From contig JBLNCA010000006.1 of assembly GCA_050260375.1 (NCBI GenBank), forward strand, positions 62,001-126,000: a DNA stretch of 64,000 bases. The letters run 5' to 3'. Of this stretch, positions 22,993 through 31,593 are shown one piece after another. The notes beneath the pieces were generated by a model that ran no database searches, was not told the origin of the DNA, and saw only the letters and a list, made by a program, of their open reading frames with translations. The stretch's first letter is position 1. Each line of letters begins with the position of its first letter. The stretch comes from DTFZ01 sp050260375 (GTDB lineage: Bacteria; Bacillota; Clostridia; Christensenellales; SZUA-584). The position numbers and the translations under genes were made by a program.

Positions 22993-24108
22993 TTAAAATA
23001 CCGGCTGAGGGTACGTATAAATATCCCCTTTGTAGTTGTGCATTACAACTTCGCTGTTGTTAATTGCAATTATATATTCGGGATTAATCGGGACTTTTCC
23101 TCCCCCGTGCGGCGCGTCTATTACGAACTTCGGAATGGCGTATCCGGAGATATTACCGGTGAGGTTGCGTATTATATCTATGCCCGTTTCAACGTTGGTG
23201 CGGAAGTGCCCAAGCCCCCGGCTTAAGTCGCATTGATAAAGGTAATACGGTCGCACGCGCGCTTTAACGAGCTTAAGCAGCAGCTCCTTCATAATATCCG
23301 GGCTGTCGTTTATGCCTTTGAGCAGCACGCTCTGGTTGCCAAGCGGTATGCCCGCGCTCACGATATCCGAACACGCCTTTACCGACTCGGGAGTAAGCTC
23401 TTTTGGGTGGTTGAAATGGGTGTTTATCCATATCGGGTGATACTTCTTCAGCATTGAGAGCAACTCGGGCGTTATGCGCATGGGCAGCACCACGGGAACC
23501 CGCGTGCCTATGCGTATTATTTCGACATGCTTTATCCGCCTTAACCGGGATATTATGTTTTCCAGCGCCGAATCGCTCATTGTAAGCGGATCCCCGCCCG
23601 ATATAAGCACGTCGCGTATCTGCTCGTTTTTAGCGATATACGAAACCGCGGCTTCTATCCCGTGCCTCGTTATGACTTTGTCCTCTTCCCCTACCGTGCG
23701 CCGCCTCGTGCAATGGCGGCAGTACATCGCGCACGTATGCGTTACGAGAAAAAGCACCCTGTCCGGATAACGGTGAACGATATTCGGCACGGGGCTGTCG
23801 CGCTCTTCGTCGAGAGGGTCCGTCATCTCGCAGGGCAGTACGTTAGTTTCGTTTATAGTGGGAACCGCCTGCATTCTTATAGGGCATTTAGTGTCTGCAG
23901 GGCTCATCAAAGATGCATAGCAAGGCGTTATAGCCATACGGAAGATGTTAAGGCAATATGATATATCCTGTTTCTCTTTTTCGCTTAGATGTATGAACTT
24001 CTCAAGCTCTTTTACAGTGGTTATCCTGTTTTTGAGCTGCCATTTCCAGTCATACCACTCGGCGCCGGGAGGTTCGGGAGCTTTCAGCCTATAAGAATTC
24101 GAACTCAT
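22993..24108 (-). CDS. kamA: Lysine 2,3-aminomutase (radical SAM, PLP)
   Basis: Moves the alpha-amino group of L-lysine to carbon 3, giving beta-lysine. The ATG at 24108 follows AGAGGTAAAAATA and gives 371 residues; a longer reading from 24213 lies inside the upstream gene. The 4Fe-4S ligands are C126, C130, C133 (THTCAMYCRHC), the PLP lysine is K338 (APHGGGK), and D294 (YQCDLS) and D331 (FVIDAP) match D293 and D330 of clostridial lysine aminomutase, which hold the substrate side-chain amine; glutamate 2,3-aminomutase differs there. No lysine-fermentation genes or acetyltransferase flank it. It overlaps the ATP-grasp gene by 20 bp. Confidence 0.9.
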   Translation of the reverse strand: MSSNSYRLKAPEPPGAEWYDWKWQLKNRITTVKELEKFIHLSEKEKQDISYCLNIFRMAITPCYASLMSPADTKCPIRMQAVPTINETNVLPCEMTDPLDEERDSPVPNIVHRYPDRVLFLVTHTCAMYCRHCTRRRTVGEEDKVITRHGIEAAVSYIAKNEQIRDVLISGGDPLTMSDSALENIISRLRRIKHVEIIRIGTRVPVVLPMRITPELLSMLKKYHPIWINTHFNHPKELTPESVKACSDIVSAGIPLGNQSVLLKGINDSPDIMKELLLKLVKARVRPYYLYQCDLSRGLGHFRTNVETGIDIIRNLTGNISGYAIPKFVIDAPHGGGKVPINPEYIIAINNSEVVMHNYKGDIYTYPQPVF

Positions 24109-25144
24109 TATTTTTACCTCTGTTAAAAACATAATTAAAACCGTATCTTTTAAGTGCGCTTTCAAGCACTGCGCGCACCAAAGAATCGTAACCAATACCG
24201 TTGAACTCTGCAATCATAGGAAAGTCGCTGTAACCGGGAGCAAGCCCGGGCAGCGGATTGATCTCTATAAAATACGGTTTGCCGTCTTCGGAAAGGCGAA
24301 AATCCAATCTTGAAAAATCCCTGCACTGCAATATATTATAAATCTTCTTTGCCATGCTCATCATTTCGGCCTCTGCCTCAGGGCTTATATTAGCGGGGCA
24401 TTCGTACCTAATTAGGCGCTTGTAATCCTTTTTTACGTTAAAGCTGTATATGTTGTATCTGCTTTGCTTGTCAAGGTAAATTATCTCCATAGGCGGAAAG
24501 ACGCGCATATCGCTTCCGTTGCCCAATATGCCCACGGTGAACTCGCGCCCGTGTATATACTCCTCGATCAGCATGTCCTGCCCGTAAAGCTTGAAATTCT
24601 CTTCGAGTAGCGCGTTAAGCTCGTCGTTTCCGGACGCTATCGCAACATCGGAAATGCCCTTGCTCGACCCTTCGGCATTCGGCTTAACGATTACCGGGAA
24701 CTTAGCGCAGCGCAGAGGCTTTTTATAATCTTTTGACACGACAAAATACTTAGGCGTGCGTATGCGGTATGATGCAAGCAGCCGCTTTGTAAGCGCCTTG
24801 TCAAGCGCAATGCATAATGTTGTTTCATCGGAGCCTGTAAAAGGAATACGATAATAATTAAGAATGGCCGGCACTTCCGCCTCGCGGCCTCTTCCCTGAG
24901 TTCCTTCCGCAATGTTGAAAACGATATCCACCGTGTGCTGTGCAAGCAATGCCGGCATTTGCTCGTCTGCTTCCAATAGCAGTACGCTTAAGCCCGCGCC
25001 CTCAAGCGCTTTCTTTATCGCTAATACTGTTTCTATGTCGTCATACTCGGCTTCGTTGTCGGGCGCTTGTGAAACTACGTTCTTCTTGAGGTTAAACGTT
25101 AGTCCAATTCGCGGAGGGCAAGGAGGCTGCGAAGATTCCTCCAT
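24089..25144 (-). CDS. Ddl-like ATP-grasp ligase, atypical
   Basis: A 351-residue ATP-grasp enzyme distantly like D-alanine-D-alanine ligase. ATP is held by K154 and the GSSKG loop (159-163); Mg ligands are D281 (RLDFRL), E294 and N296 (FIEINPLPG). It lacks the Ddl N-terminal GG...S-E-H substrate motif and the Tyr-Lys-rich omega loop; in that region it has RYNIYSFNVKKDY. So D-Ala-D-Ala synthesis is unlikely. It is the first gene of an operon with kamA, with overlapping reading frames, which suggests that it ligates beta-lysine or a relative to a carboxylate or amine. Own promoter at 25190-25218. Confidence 0.82.
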   Translation of the reverse strand: MEESSQPPCPPRIGLTFNLKKNVVSQAPDNEAEYDDIETVLAIKKALEGAGLSVLLLEADEQMPALLAQHTVDIVFNIAEGTQGRGREAEVPAILNYYRIPFTGSDETTLCIALDKALTKRLLASYRIRTPKYFVVSKDYKKPLRCAKFPVIVKPNAEGSSKGISDVAIASGNDELNALLEENFKLYGQDMLIEEYIHGREFTVGILGNGSDMRVFPPMEIIYLDKQSRYNIYSFNVKKDYKRLIRYECPANISPEAEAEMMSMAKKIYNILQCRDFSRLDFRLSEDGKPYFIEINPLPGLAPGYSDFPMIAEFNGIGYDSLVRAVLESALKRYGFNYVFNRGKNNEFEFL

Positions 25145-25189
25145 AATTACACCATCCTTATTAGTGTCACTTTTTGTATTTTCTTTGCA

Positions 25190-25218
25190 AGTTTATGCTC
25201 AAATAACGCAAATGTCAA
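25190..25218 (-). promoter_or_regulatory. Promoter of the ATP-grasp-kamA operon
   Basis: Minus strand TTGACA (25213-25218), 17-bp spacer, TAAACT (25190-25195), about 45 bp before the start codon. Confidence 0.75.
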
Positions 25219-25284
25219 TATAGAAAAATGAAAATTCAAAATTATTTTAAATGAAATATACTGTTTGGATTAACAAAGCGAATG

Positions 25285-26859
25285 TTACCTGTAAAAGCTC
25301 TGAAAGCTTTCGCCGCCTGCCTTACGCTCGCCGGGCTTTTGGCGCATAACGCTTCTTAGCCATGCCGCGTCCTCCCTGCCAACGCAGCGAATAATAAACA
25401 ATATTACCGTATATATTGCCGCCATTAATGCCATCTTAAAGGCAAGAGAAAGCCATGAGGGCTCCGCTAAACTAATCAGCTTTGACAGCGCCTTTACGGC
25501 AAGGCCCGACGTCAGCACGGCCAGCAGAGGTTTAATAACAAACGCTAAATAATCCAGCTTCGCTTTGCTCACAAAAAGCAGGTGCCTTATGCTTAAAAAA
25601 GCGTTCAGCATCGTGCTTAAATAGTATATCGCGATATAGGCGAAAAAGCCGTATTTCGGTATGAGTATAAGTATCAACCCTATCCTTACCGTATAATCGA
25701 GTATATTTATCTTCAGCGTTTTCACCTGCTGGTTTAAGCCGTTCAGCATCGAATCCACTATAAAATCGAGATATATGAGCGGCACGAGAGGAGCAAGAAA
25801 CATAATAAGCAGCCCGGCGTCCGCGCTTTGGTAGATAAGCATGCCGAAATCCCTGGAAAATGCTATGAATATTCCGCTGAACAGCAGCGAAAGCATTACG
25901 GTGTACTGGAATACCTTTGAGAACATGTTCTTTATCCTTTGCGCATTTTGTAGCGAGTGCGCTTCGGATATCTCGGGCAGCAGCAGCGCCGATACCGCGG
26001 TCAGAAACGAGGACGGGAAAAGCAGCACGGGCATAGCCATGCCGATGAGTCCGAACCGTGAAAGCGACTCCCCTTCCGATAACCCGTGGCGCCTTAAGCC
26101 GGAAGGTATCAGTATGTTTTCCGCGGTGCGAAGGCCGGCGCGCAGGTACGAGCTCGCCGCTACGGGTACGGATATGCTCAATATCCGGCGGTTTATATCT
26201 GTTTCTCTTTTTACTGCGAGAGCGGACCTTGCTTTCTCAAACATATAAAATACGAAGCCGTACCCGCACGATAGTATCTCGGCCATAGTTGACGATACGG
26301 CTATCGCGAGGCAGGAATATTCAAGGCCCCTTAAAGCGAACGAATCGATTATCGCAAGCACTATCGCAAGCTGGGCGGCCTGCTCGAATATCATCTGGCT
26401 CGCGGGTATCATTATCTTCCTCACGCCGTAAAAATACCCGCGCAGGCACGACGATAGCGCCATAAACGGCAGCCCTGCTGAGAGCGTTTTAAGCGATATC
26501 ACGCTCCTCGGGTCGCCCAGCAGGTACGTTCCTATAAAGCCGGAAAACGCAAAAAGTAAAAGCCCTATTGTAAGCCCTGTAAACAGGCTGAAAGCAGCCG
26601 ATCTGCGTACTACGTTGGACATGGACCTGTAGCCGCTGATTGCCATCGATTCGGCGGTAAGCCGAGATACGGCTATGCCTATGCCCGACGACGCCATAGT
26701 GGCCGCAAGGAAATAAACAGAAAACGTCAGTTGATAGAGCCCGACGCCCTCGGCTCCTATCCTGCCCGAAAGGAACGCGACGAAAAACAAGCCTACGACG
26801 CGCAGCAGCTGGGTGGTCAGCGTCAGTACGACTGCGTTTGTAAAAAAAGTACGTTTCAT
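25285..26859 (-). CDS. SpoVB-like polysaccharide/lipid flippase
   Basis: A polytopic membrane protein with about 14 hydrophobic segments, MOP/MVF superfamily (SpoVB, MurJ, Wzx). The N-terminus NAVVLTLTTQLLRVVGLFF and GVGLYQLTFSVYFLA, and SSCLRGYFYGVRKIMIPA in the middle, are characteristic of the SpoVB/YtgP group in spore formers, which moves lipid-linked wall precursors. The ATG at 26859 gives 524 residues; a GTG three codons upstream (26868) is also possible, and neither has a strong ribosome site. It is 18 bp downstream of the metal-regulator gene. Whether it serves spore cortex or vegetative wall cannot be told. Confidence 0.85.
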   Translation of the reverse strand: MKRTFFTNAVVLTLTTQLLRVVGLFFVAFLSGRIGAEGVGLYQLTFSVYFLAATMASSGIGIAVSRLTAESMAISGYRSMSNVVRRSAAFSLFTGLTIGLLLFAFSGFIGTYLLGDPRSVISLKTLSAGLPFMALSSCLRGYFYGVRKIMIPASQMIFEQAAQLAIVLAIIDSFALRGLEYSCLAIAVSSTMAEILSCGYGFVFYMFEKARSALAVKRETDINRRILSISVPVAASSYLRAGLRTAENILIPSGLRRHGLSEGESLSRFGLIGMAMPVLLFPSSFLTAVSALLLPEISEAHSLQNAQRIKNMFSKVFQYTVMLSLLFSGIFIAFSRDFGMLIYQSADAGLLIMFLAPLVPLIYLDFIVDSMLNGLNQQVKTLKINILDYTVRIGLILILIPKYGFFAYIAIYYLSTMLNAFLSIRHLLFVSKAKLDYLAFVIKPLLAVLTSGLAVKALSKLISLAEPSWLSLAFKMALMAAIYTVILFIIRCVGREDAAWLRSVMRQKPGERKAGGESFQSFYR

Positions 26860-26877
26860 TTGCGTCACACCCGTATG

Positions 26878-27351
26878 TCAATCGACCAAGAAGTTTTTTC
26901 TGAACAGATCGAATTGAGCGAAAAATGTGCTGTTGCACTCTATAAAGTCCAAAAATACCGATATGCACCCGAGAGTCTCGTTGCTTATCGTATGCTCGGT
27001 TTTTTCCGTTTCTTCAAGTATATTGGATTCCTTTACGCCAAGCGCCCGCAGAAACTTTTCTATAGTGTTGTGGCGCAGCAGCAGCGACGCTCCCGCCTGC
27101 TTGCCCTGCTCGGACAGCTCGAGTATTCCGTACTTCTGATAGTTGACCAGCTTTAAGGCGGCGAGCTTCTGTACCATCCGGGTAGCAGCGGGAGGCTGCA
27201 CGTTGAGAGCGGCCGCAAGCTCGTTCATGCGCGTATAGCCCTTTGCCTTCGAAAGCCTGTATATCATCTCGAGGTAATCCTCCATCGAGGCCGTAAGGCG
27301 CTTGTCTATCCTGCTCATATATTCCCTGAATGTATAGAAATTCTGATCCAT
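26878..27351 (-). CDS. DtxR/MntR-family metal-dependent regulator
   Basis: A 157-residue repressor-like protein. An N-terminal winged helix (about 20-80; MEDYLEMIYRLSK, MNELAAALNVQPPAATRMVQKL) is followed by a dimer domain with metal-binding type residues: His in LRHNTIEKFL, Glu and His in EETEKTEHTIS. It has no SH3-like third domain, so it resembles MntR more than DtxR. A manganese or iron sensor role is inferred; no transporter gene is next to it, and the gene behind it encodes a flippase. Confidence 0.85.
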   Translation of the reverse strand: MDQNFYTFREYMSRIDKRLTASMEDYLEMIYRLSKAKGYTRMNELAAALNVQPPAATRMVQKLAALKLVNYQKYGILELSEQGKQAGASLLLRHNTIEKFLRALGVKESNILEETEKTEHTISNETLGCISVFLDFIECNSTFFAQFDLFRKNFLVD

Positions 27352-27462
27352 ATATACAATTTCTCCTGTATATTATCTATATTTTTTAATCACGGGAAAA
27401 ATACTTTATCCGCCGCAATATCGGTATGGATATGGGGTTTCAAACAAGGAAAAGCGCTGCAT

Positions 27463-27521
27463 AAAAAAACTCCTGATCTATTAGCGGAAGCTGAAATGCT
27501 TCCGGGCAATAGAAAAGGAGT
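27463..27521 (-). terminator. Long hairpin with T7 tract, orphan terminator
   Basis: Outer arms ACTCCT/AGGAGT and inner arms built on GCTTCC/GGAAGC plus CTATT/AATAG with a 6-nt loop; on the minus strand seven T residues follow. No gene ends just before it. With a possible promoter at 27555-27585 it could bound a small RNA of about 80-90 nt; otherwise it is a second stop for the tRNA operon. Confidence 0.55.
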
Positions 27522-27588
27522 ATAAAATGGCTGCTAGTAAACTTGCTTTATATAATTATACTACATTTTATAAAAAGCGGTACAATAC

Positions 27589-27614
27589 AAAAAAGCCCAC
27601 GACTAAAGGGCTTT
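27589..27614 (-). terminator. Intrinsic terminator of the tRNA operon
   Basis: On the minus strand AAAGCCC pairs with GGGCTTT and a T-run follows (27589-27594), two bases past the CCA of tRNA-Leu. Confidence 0.85.
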
Positions 27615-27615
27615 C

Positions 27616-27702
27616 TGGTGCCGAAGACCGGACTTGAACCGGTACGGTGTTGCCACCGCGGGATTTTAAGTCCCGTGCGTCTGCCGATTCCGCCACTTCG
27701 GC
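27616..27702 (-). tRNA. tRNA-Leu (TAA anticodon)
   Basis: Acceptor GCCGAAG/CTTCGGC, discriminator A, encoded CCA. Anticodon loop CTTAAAA gives TAA. The long variable arm (CGGTGGCAACACCG) marks a class II tRNA. Last of four tRNAs in the transcript. Confidence 0.96.
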
Positions 27703-27725
27703 ATAACAGAACCAAAAAAAGAAAT

Positions 27726-27800
27726 TGGAGGCGCCACCCAGATTTGAACTGGGGCATAAGGGTTTTGCAGACCCTTGCCTTACCACTTGGCTATGGCGCC
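27726..27800 (-). tRNA. tRNA-Cys (GCA anticodon)
   Basis: Acceptor GGCGCCA/TGGCGCC, discriminator T, encoded CCA. Anticodon stem AGGGT/ACCCT with loop CTGCAAA gives GCA. T-arm GTTCAAAT. Confidence 0.96.
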
Positions 27801-27885
27801 ATACCTTCCTTTGAAAACCGCGGCACACAGTCAATCTATATGCCGGTTATCGTTCCCCTATTCTTCATAGAGGATTCACTAAAAA

Positions 27886-27960
27886 TGGAGCGGAAGACGG
27901 GATTCGAACCCGCGACTTCGACCTTGGCAAGGTCGCACTCTACCACTGAGTCACTCCCGC
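27886..27960 (-). tRNA. tRNA-Gly (GCC anticodon)
   Basis: Acceptor GCGGGAG/CTTCCGC with one G-T pair, discriminator T, encoded CCA. Anticodon stem CGACC/GGTCG with loop TTGCCAA gives GCC. Confidence 0.95.
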
Positions 27961-28005
27961 ATGGAACGCATTTTCATGCGCTTCCGGATAGTCGCGTCTT
28001 GGCAA

Positions 28006-28081
28006 TGGTGGGAGCAACAGGGCTCGAACCTGTGACCCCTTGCTTGTAAGGCAAGTGCTCTCCCAGCTGAGCTATGCTCCC
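28006..28081 (-). tRNA. tRNA-Val (TAC anticodon)
   Basis: Acceptor GGGAGCA/TGCTCCC, discriminator A, encoded CCA. Anticodon stem TTGCC/AGCAA region with loop CTTACAA gives TAC. First tRNA of the four-gene transcript Val-Gly-Cys-Leu. Confidence 0.95.
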
Positions 28082-28107
28082 ACAACCGCATAACAAGATG
28101 CTGCGAT

Positions 28108-28136
28108 ATTGTATAATAGACTGCATACCCTGTCAA
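28108..28136 (-). promoter_or_regulatory. tRNA operon promoter
   Basis: Minus strand TTGACA (28131-28136), 17-bp spacer, TACAAT (28108-28113), 26 bp before tRNA-Val. Confidence 0.75.
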
Positions 28137-28256
28137 AATCCCAAAAACCTCGTTATCGCGAAAAAAACAGCACTAACTCGCATATGTTGCAAAATACGCC
28201 GATATGCTGGCATTATCATCGCCCGATAAAGTATTCCGGTTTTTGGAATTACTGTT

Positions 28257-28874
28257 TTAACGCCTGCGCTTCTCAAGCTCCGCAAACACTTCGGAAGGCG
28301 AAAGCCCCTCTTCGCACAGCATCACCAGAAGATGGTAAACAAGGTCCGCAGTCTCGTATCTTATCTCGTCGCGCGAAGAATTTTTAGCCGCTATTATTAC
28401 TTCCGCCGCTTCCTCGCCGACTTTTTTCAGTATCTTGTCTATGCCCTTATCAAAGAGGTAGTTTGTATAAGAGCCTTCCACCGGGTTTTTCTTTCTGCCC
28501 TCTATAACGCCGTACAGTTCGTCTATTATGGCGTATCCGCTCGCATAATCGCCGCTGCCGTATAAAGGCTCAAAGAAGCACGAATACTCGCCCGTATGGC
28601 ACGCCGGGCCCTGCTGCGACACAAGCGCGAGCAGCGTGTCGCCGTCGCAGTCGACTTTCAATTCGCGCAGCGTCTGGAAATTGCCCGACGTTTCGCCCTT
28701 GCGCCACAGCTTGTTGCGGCTACGCGAGAAATACGTCATCTCGCCCGTCTCAAGCGTTCTTTTCAGCGATTCTTCGTTCATATATGCGAGCATAAGCACC
28801 GCGTTCGTATTAACGTCCTGCACGACCACGGGCACAAGCCCCTTCTCGTCGAATTTAACTTTTGATATGTCCAT
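28257..28874 (-). CDS. hisIE: Bifunctional HisI-HisE (phosphoribosyl-AMP cyclohydrolase / ATP pyrophosphohydrolase)
   Basis: A 205-residue fusion doing steps 2 and 3 of histidine synthesis. The N-terminal HisI half (about 1-108) has VLMLAYMNEESLKRTLETG, the metal-binding DCDGDTLLALVSQQGPACHTG and the zinc cysteines. The C-terminal HisE half (about 115-205) has KGIDKILKKVGEEAAEVIIAAK and ETADLVYHLLVML, with the acidic residues of the MazG-like fold. It is the last gene of the his operon, 20 bp after hisF. Confidence 0.96.
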   Translation of the reverse strand: MDISKVKFDEKGLVPVVVQDVNTNAVLMLAYMNEESLKRTLETGEMTYFSRSRNKLWRKGETSGNFQTLRELKVDCDGDTLLALVSQQGPACHTGEYSCFFEPLYGSGDYASGYAIIDELYGVIEGRKKNPVEGSYTNYLFDKGIDKILKKVGEEAAEVIIAAKNSSRDEIRYETADLVYHLLVMLCEEGLSPSEVFAELEKRRR

Positions 28875-28894
28875 AATGCCTCCGATATCGAGCT

Positions 28895-29650
28895 TTATAA
28901 TCTTACCGGTATATTTTCCCGCAGGAAGTATTCTTTAACGTCCTGCACGGTATATTCCCCGTAGTGGAATATTGACGCCACGAGCACCGCGTCCGCACCC
29001 ACAGCCAGCACATCCTTGAAATGCTCGAGTTTCCCTGCGCCTCCCGACGCAATCACCGGAATGTTTACCGCTTCGGCGACGGCTTTAGTCACCTCAAGGT
29101 CGTATCCGTCCTTGGTGCCGTCGGTGTCCATGCTGGTAAGCAGTATTTCGCCCGCGCCTCTTCGTTCGGCCTCAACTGCCCACTCCAGCGCGTCGCGCCC
29201 GGTGTTAACGCGCCCGCCGTTTATGTAAACGTCCCAGCCTTCGCCGTTACGCTTTTTGACGTCTATTGCGCAAACTACGCACTGGCTGCCGAATTTCTCC
29301 GCAGCTTCGGATATCAGGGTTGGGTTTAACAGCGCCGCCGAGTTTACCGATATCTTGTCCGCGCCCATCTTCAGCATGTTGCGAAAGTCGTCTACGGTAC
29401 GTATGCCGCCGCCCACCGTAAGCGGTATGAACACCTGCTCGGCGGTTTTGGCAACTACGTCGCTCATGATACTTCTTTTGTCAGCCGAAGCCGTGATATC
29501 GAGAAACACGAGCTCGTCCGCGCCCGCTTCGTTAAACGCTTTGGCCATCTCCACCGGGTCGCCCGCGTCGCGTATGCCGACGAAGTTTATTCCTTTCACT
29601 ACTCGCCCCGCGTCCACATCGAGGCAGGGTATTATCCTTTTTGTCAGCAT
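28895..29650 (-). CDS. hisF: Imidazole glycerol phosphate synthase, cyclase subunit
   Basis: A 251-residue (beta-alpha)8 barrel that, with HisH, turns PRFAR and ammonia into imidazole glycerol phosphate and AICAR. IIPCLDVDAGRVVKGINF starts the barrel with the catalytic Asp of CLDVD; the second catalytic Asp is in LLTSMDTDGTKDGYD. PLTVGGGIRTVDDF and IPVIASGGAGKLEHF are the two phosphate-binding loops. It lies 3 bp after hisA. Confidence 0.97.
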   Translation of the reverse strand: MLTKRIIPCLDVDAGRVVKGINFVGIRDAGDPVEMAKAFNEAGADELVFLDITASADKRSIMSDVVAKTAEQVFIPLTVGGGIRTVDDFRNMLKMGADKISVNSAALLNPTLISEAAEKFGSQCVVCAIDVKKRNGEGWDVYINGGRVNTGRDALEWAVEAERRGAGEILLTSMDTDGTKDGYDLEVTKAVAEAVNIPVIASGGAGKLEHFKDVLAVGADAVLVASIFHYGEYTVQDVKEYFLRENIPVRL

Positions 29651-29653
29651 TCG

Positions 29654-30367
29654 TTAAGCCCCCACTTTTATTGCTTCGGCAAGGTCAATAGCGCCGGTAT
29701 AAAGCGCCTTGCCAATTATTACGCCTTCGGCGCCTGCTTTCTTTACGCTTATCACGTCTTCTATAGAGCTCATGCCGCCCGATGCAATTACATTAAGCCC
29801 GGTGTTTGTAACCATGCCTTTTATGCCCTGTATATTAGGCCCGGCAAGCATTCCGTCCCTTGAGATATCAGTATATACGGCTGTCGTTATGCCGCGGGCT
29901 TTCATATCGAGCGCAAGAGCAACGGCGTCGGCGCCTGTGTTTTCCGCCCAGCCCTTTGTCGCAACCTTGCCGTCTTTCAAGTCCAGCCCCAAAGCTATGC
30001 GGCCCGGGTATTTGGCGCAGGCCTCGGAAACCAGTTCGGGCTGCTCAAACGCCGCCGTGCCTATAATGACGCGCCATATGCCAAGTTCGCCGAGGCGGAC
30101 GTCTAAGTCCTCCATAGTGCGCACTCCCCCGCCGAGCTGGACGGGTATGCTGACTGAATTAAGTATGCGCGCGACTGTGTTGCGGTTGGAAAACGCACCC
30201 GAAAACGCAGCGTCAAGGTCTACGATATGCAGGAATTTCGCGCCCAGGCTCTGCCACCTAAGCGCCATCTCCGCAGGGTCGCCGTACTCCGTAGCCTGCC
30301 CCATATCGCCCATCTTAAGCCGCACGCATGTGCCGTTTTTAATGTCTATAGCCGGATATATGTTCAT
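29654..30367 (-). CDS. hisA: Phosphoribosyl isomerase HisA
   Basis: Isomerises ProFAR to PRFAR. It has 237 residues, a half-barrel duplicate like HisF. The catalytic Asp pair is in YPAIDIKNGTCVRL (near D8) and YTDISRDGMLAGPN; VQLGGGVRTMEDLD and NVIASGGMSSIED are the phosphate loops. It overlaps hisH by 4 bp. Confidence 0.97.
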   Translation of the reverse strand: MNIYPAIDIKNGTCVRLKMGDMGQATEYGDPAEMALRWQSLGAKFLHIVDLDAAFSGAFSNRNTVARILNSVSIPVQLGGGVRTMEDLDVRLGELGIWRVIIGTAAFEQPELVSEACAKYPGRIALGLDLKDGKVATKGWAENTGADAVALALDMKARGITTAVYTDISRDGMLAGPNIQGIKGMVTNTGLNVIASGGMSSIEDVISVKKAGAEGVIIGKALYTGAIDLAEAIKVGA

Positions 30368-31002
30368 TTGAGCGCTCCGAATCGTTTCAGCATATCGAGC
30401 CCTACGTCCCCGCTCTTTTCGGGGTGGAACTGAAGCCCGAATATATTGTCTTTAGCGACTGCGGACGTAAACCTGTAACCGTACTCAGTTTCGGCTATTA
30501 TGTATTCGTCCGGCACGCCTGAAGCGTGATACGAATGCACGAAATACACGTATTTCCCCGCTTCGGCGGAGAACAGCGCGTTGTCGCGCGCTATAAGCTC
30601 GTTCCAGCCCATATGCGGTACTTTAAGGCTTGGCGCGTCATACGAAAAAGCCTCGCAATTCTTTGAGGCCCCCGTGCCGAAGCGCACTACGTCGCCTGGT
30701 ATAAGCCCCAGTCCGCGGTGTTCTCCGTTTTCAAAGCTTTTTTCAAGCAGCAGCTGCATGCCGAGGCATATGCCCAAAAAAGGCTTGCCCTTGCTTATTT
30801 CCGCCAGCATTGTGTCCTGCATGCCCGAAGCTTCCAGCGACGAGGCCGCGTCCTTAAACGCGCCAACACCCGGCAGTACGATGTGTGAGGCGTTTTTCAG
30901 ATCGGCATTGCTGGTTGTAATACATGCATCGAGTCCTAAAAACTCAAACGCTTTTTGCACGCTGCGCAGGTTGCCCATGCCGTAGTCTATTATCGCTATC
31001 AT
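30364..31002 (-). CDS. hisH: Imidazole glycerol phosphate synthase, glutaminase subunit
   Basis: Releases ammonia from glutamine and channels it to HisF. The ATG at 31002, preceded by AGGGAGTGC, gives 212 residues starting MIAIIDYGMGN; a longer reading to 31059 lies within hisB. The class I amidotransferase triad is visible: Cys in GICLGMQLLLE, and His and Glu in QFHPEKSG. Confidence 0.96.
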   Translation of the reverse strand: MIAIIDYGMGNLRSVQKAFEFLGLDACITTSNADLKNASHIVLPGVGAFKDAASSLEASGMQDTMLAEISKGKPFLGICLGMQLLLEKSFENGEHRGLGLIPGDVVRFGTGASKNCEAFSYDAPSLKVPHMGWNELIARDNALFSAEAGKYVYFVHSYHASGVPDEYIIAETEYGYRFTSAVAKDNIFGLQFHPEKSGDVGLDMLKRFGALK

Positions 31003-31006
31003 CGAA

Positions 31007-31591
31007 TTACAGCACTCCCTTTGTGGAAGGTATGCCGCTTGCTCTCGGGTCCCGCTCAAGCGCGAAGCGCAATGCGCGCGCGGTCGCCTTGAACACCGCC
31101 TCGATTATATGATGCGAGTTTGTTCCGTAAAGCGCGCTTATGTGCAGCGTTACTTTTGCGGACACAGCAAACGCCCTGAAGAACTCTTCGAATATTTGCG
31201 TGCCGACGCCGCCCACCTGCTCGTCGGGGCAATTTACGCTGTATTGCAGATAAGGCCTGCCCGAAAAATCCACGCTTACAAAAGCAAGGGCTTCGTCCAT
31301 AGGCAGGAACTGCGTTGAGTAGCGCGATATGCCCGATTTGTCGCCGACTGCGGACGCGAACGCTTCGCCCAGCGCTAGCCCCGTGTCTTCTATCGTGTGG
31401 TGCTCGTCTACGTTTATATCGCCTTTTACGCTGAGCGAGAGGTCAAACAATCCGTGCTTCGCGAAAAGGTCGAGCATGTGGTCGAAAAAGCCAATGCCTG
31501 TGCTTATCTGCCTTGAGCCGCTCCCATCGAGATTTAACGAGAGCTTAATGCTCGTCTCGCTTGTTTCCCTTGTAATCTCGGCAGTCCTCAT
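31007..31591 (-). CDS. hisB: Imidazoleglycerol-phosphate dehydratase
   Basis: Dehydrates imidazole glycerol phosphate to imidazole acetol phosphate. It has 194 residues, the dehydratase-only form without a HisN phosphatase domain. Manganese ligands lie in FFDHMLDLFAKHG and DEHHTIEDTGLALGEA, and again in the second half repeat NSHHIIEAVFKATARAL. It lies 4 bp before hisH. Confidence 0.97.
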   Translation of the reverse strand: MRTAEITRETSETSIKLSLNLDGSGSRQISTGIGFFDHMLDLFAKHGLFDLSLSVKGDINVDEHHTIEDTGLALGEAFASAVGDKSGISRYSTQFLPMDEALAFVSVDFSGRPYLQYSVNCPDEQVGGVGTQIFEEFFRAFAVSAKVTLHISALYGTNSHHIIEAVFKATARALRFALERDPRASGIPSTKGVL

Positions 31592-31593
31592 TT

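Noticed and set aside
22993..24108. Glutamate 2,3-aminomutase as the identity of the KamA protein
   Set aside because: D294 and D331 match the lysine-binding aspartates; glutamate aminomutases carry other residues there.
27527..27637. A 36-codon plus-strand frame with a good AAGGAG before its ATG
   Set aside because: It runs through the tRNA terminator and into tRNA-Leu on the other strand; the AGGAG is part of the terminator hairpin.
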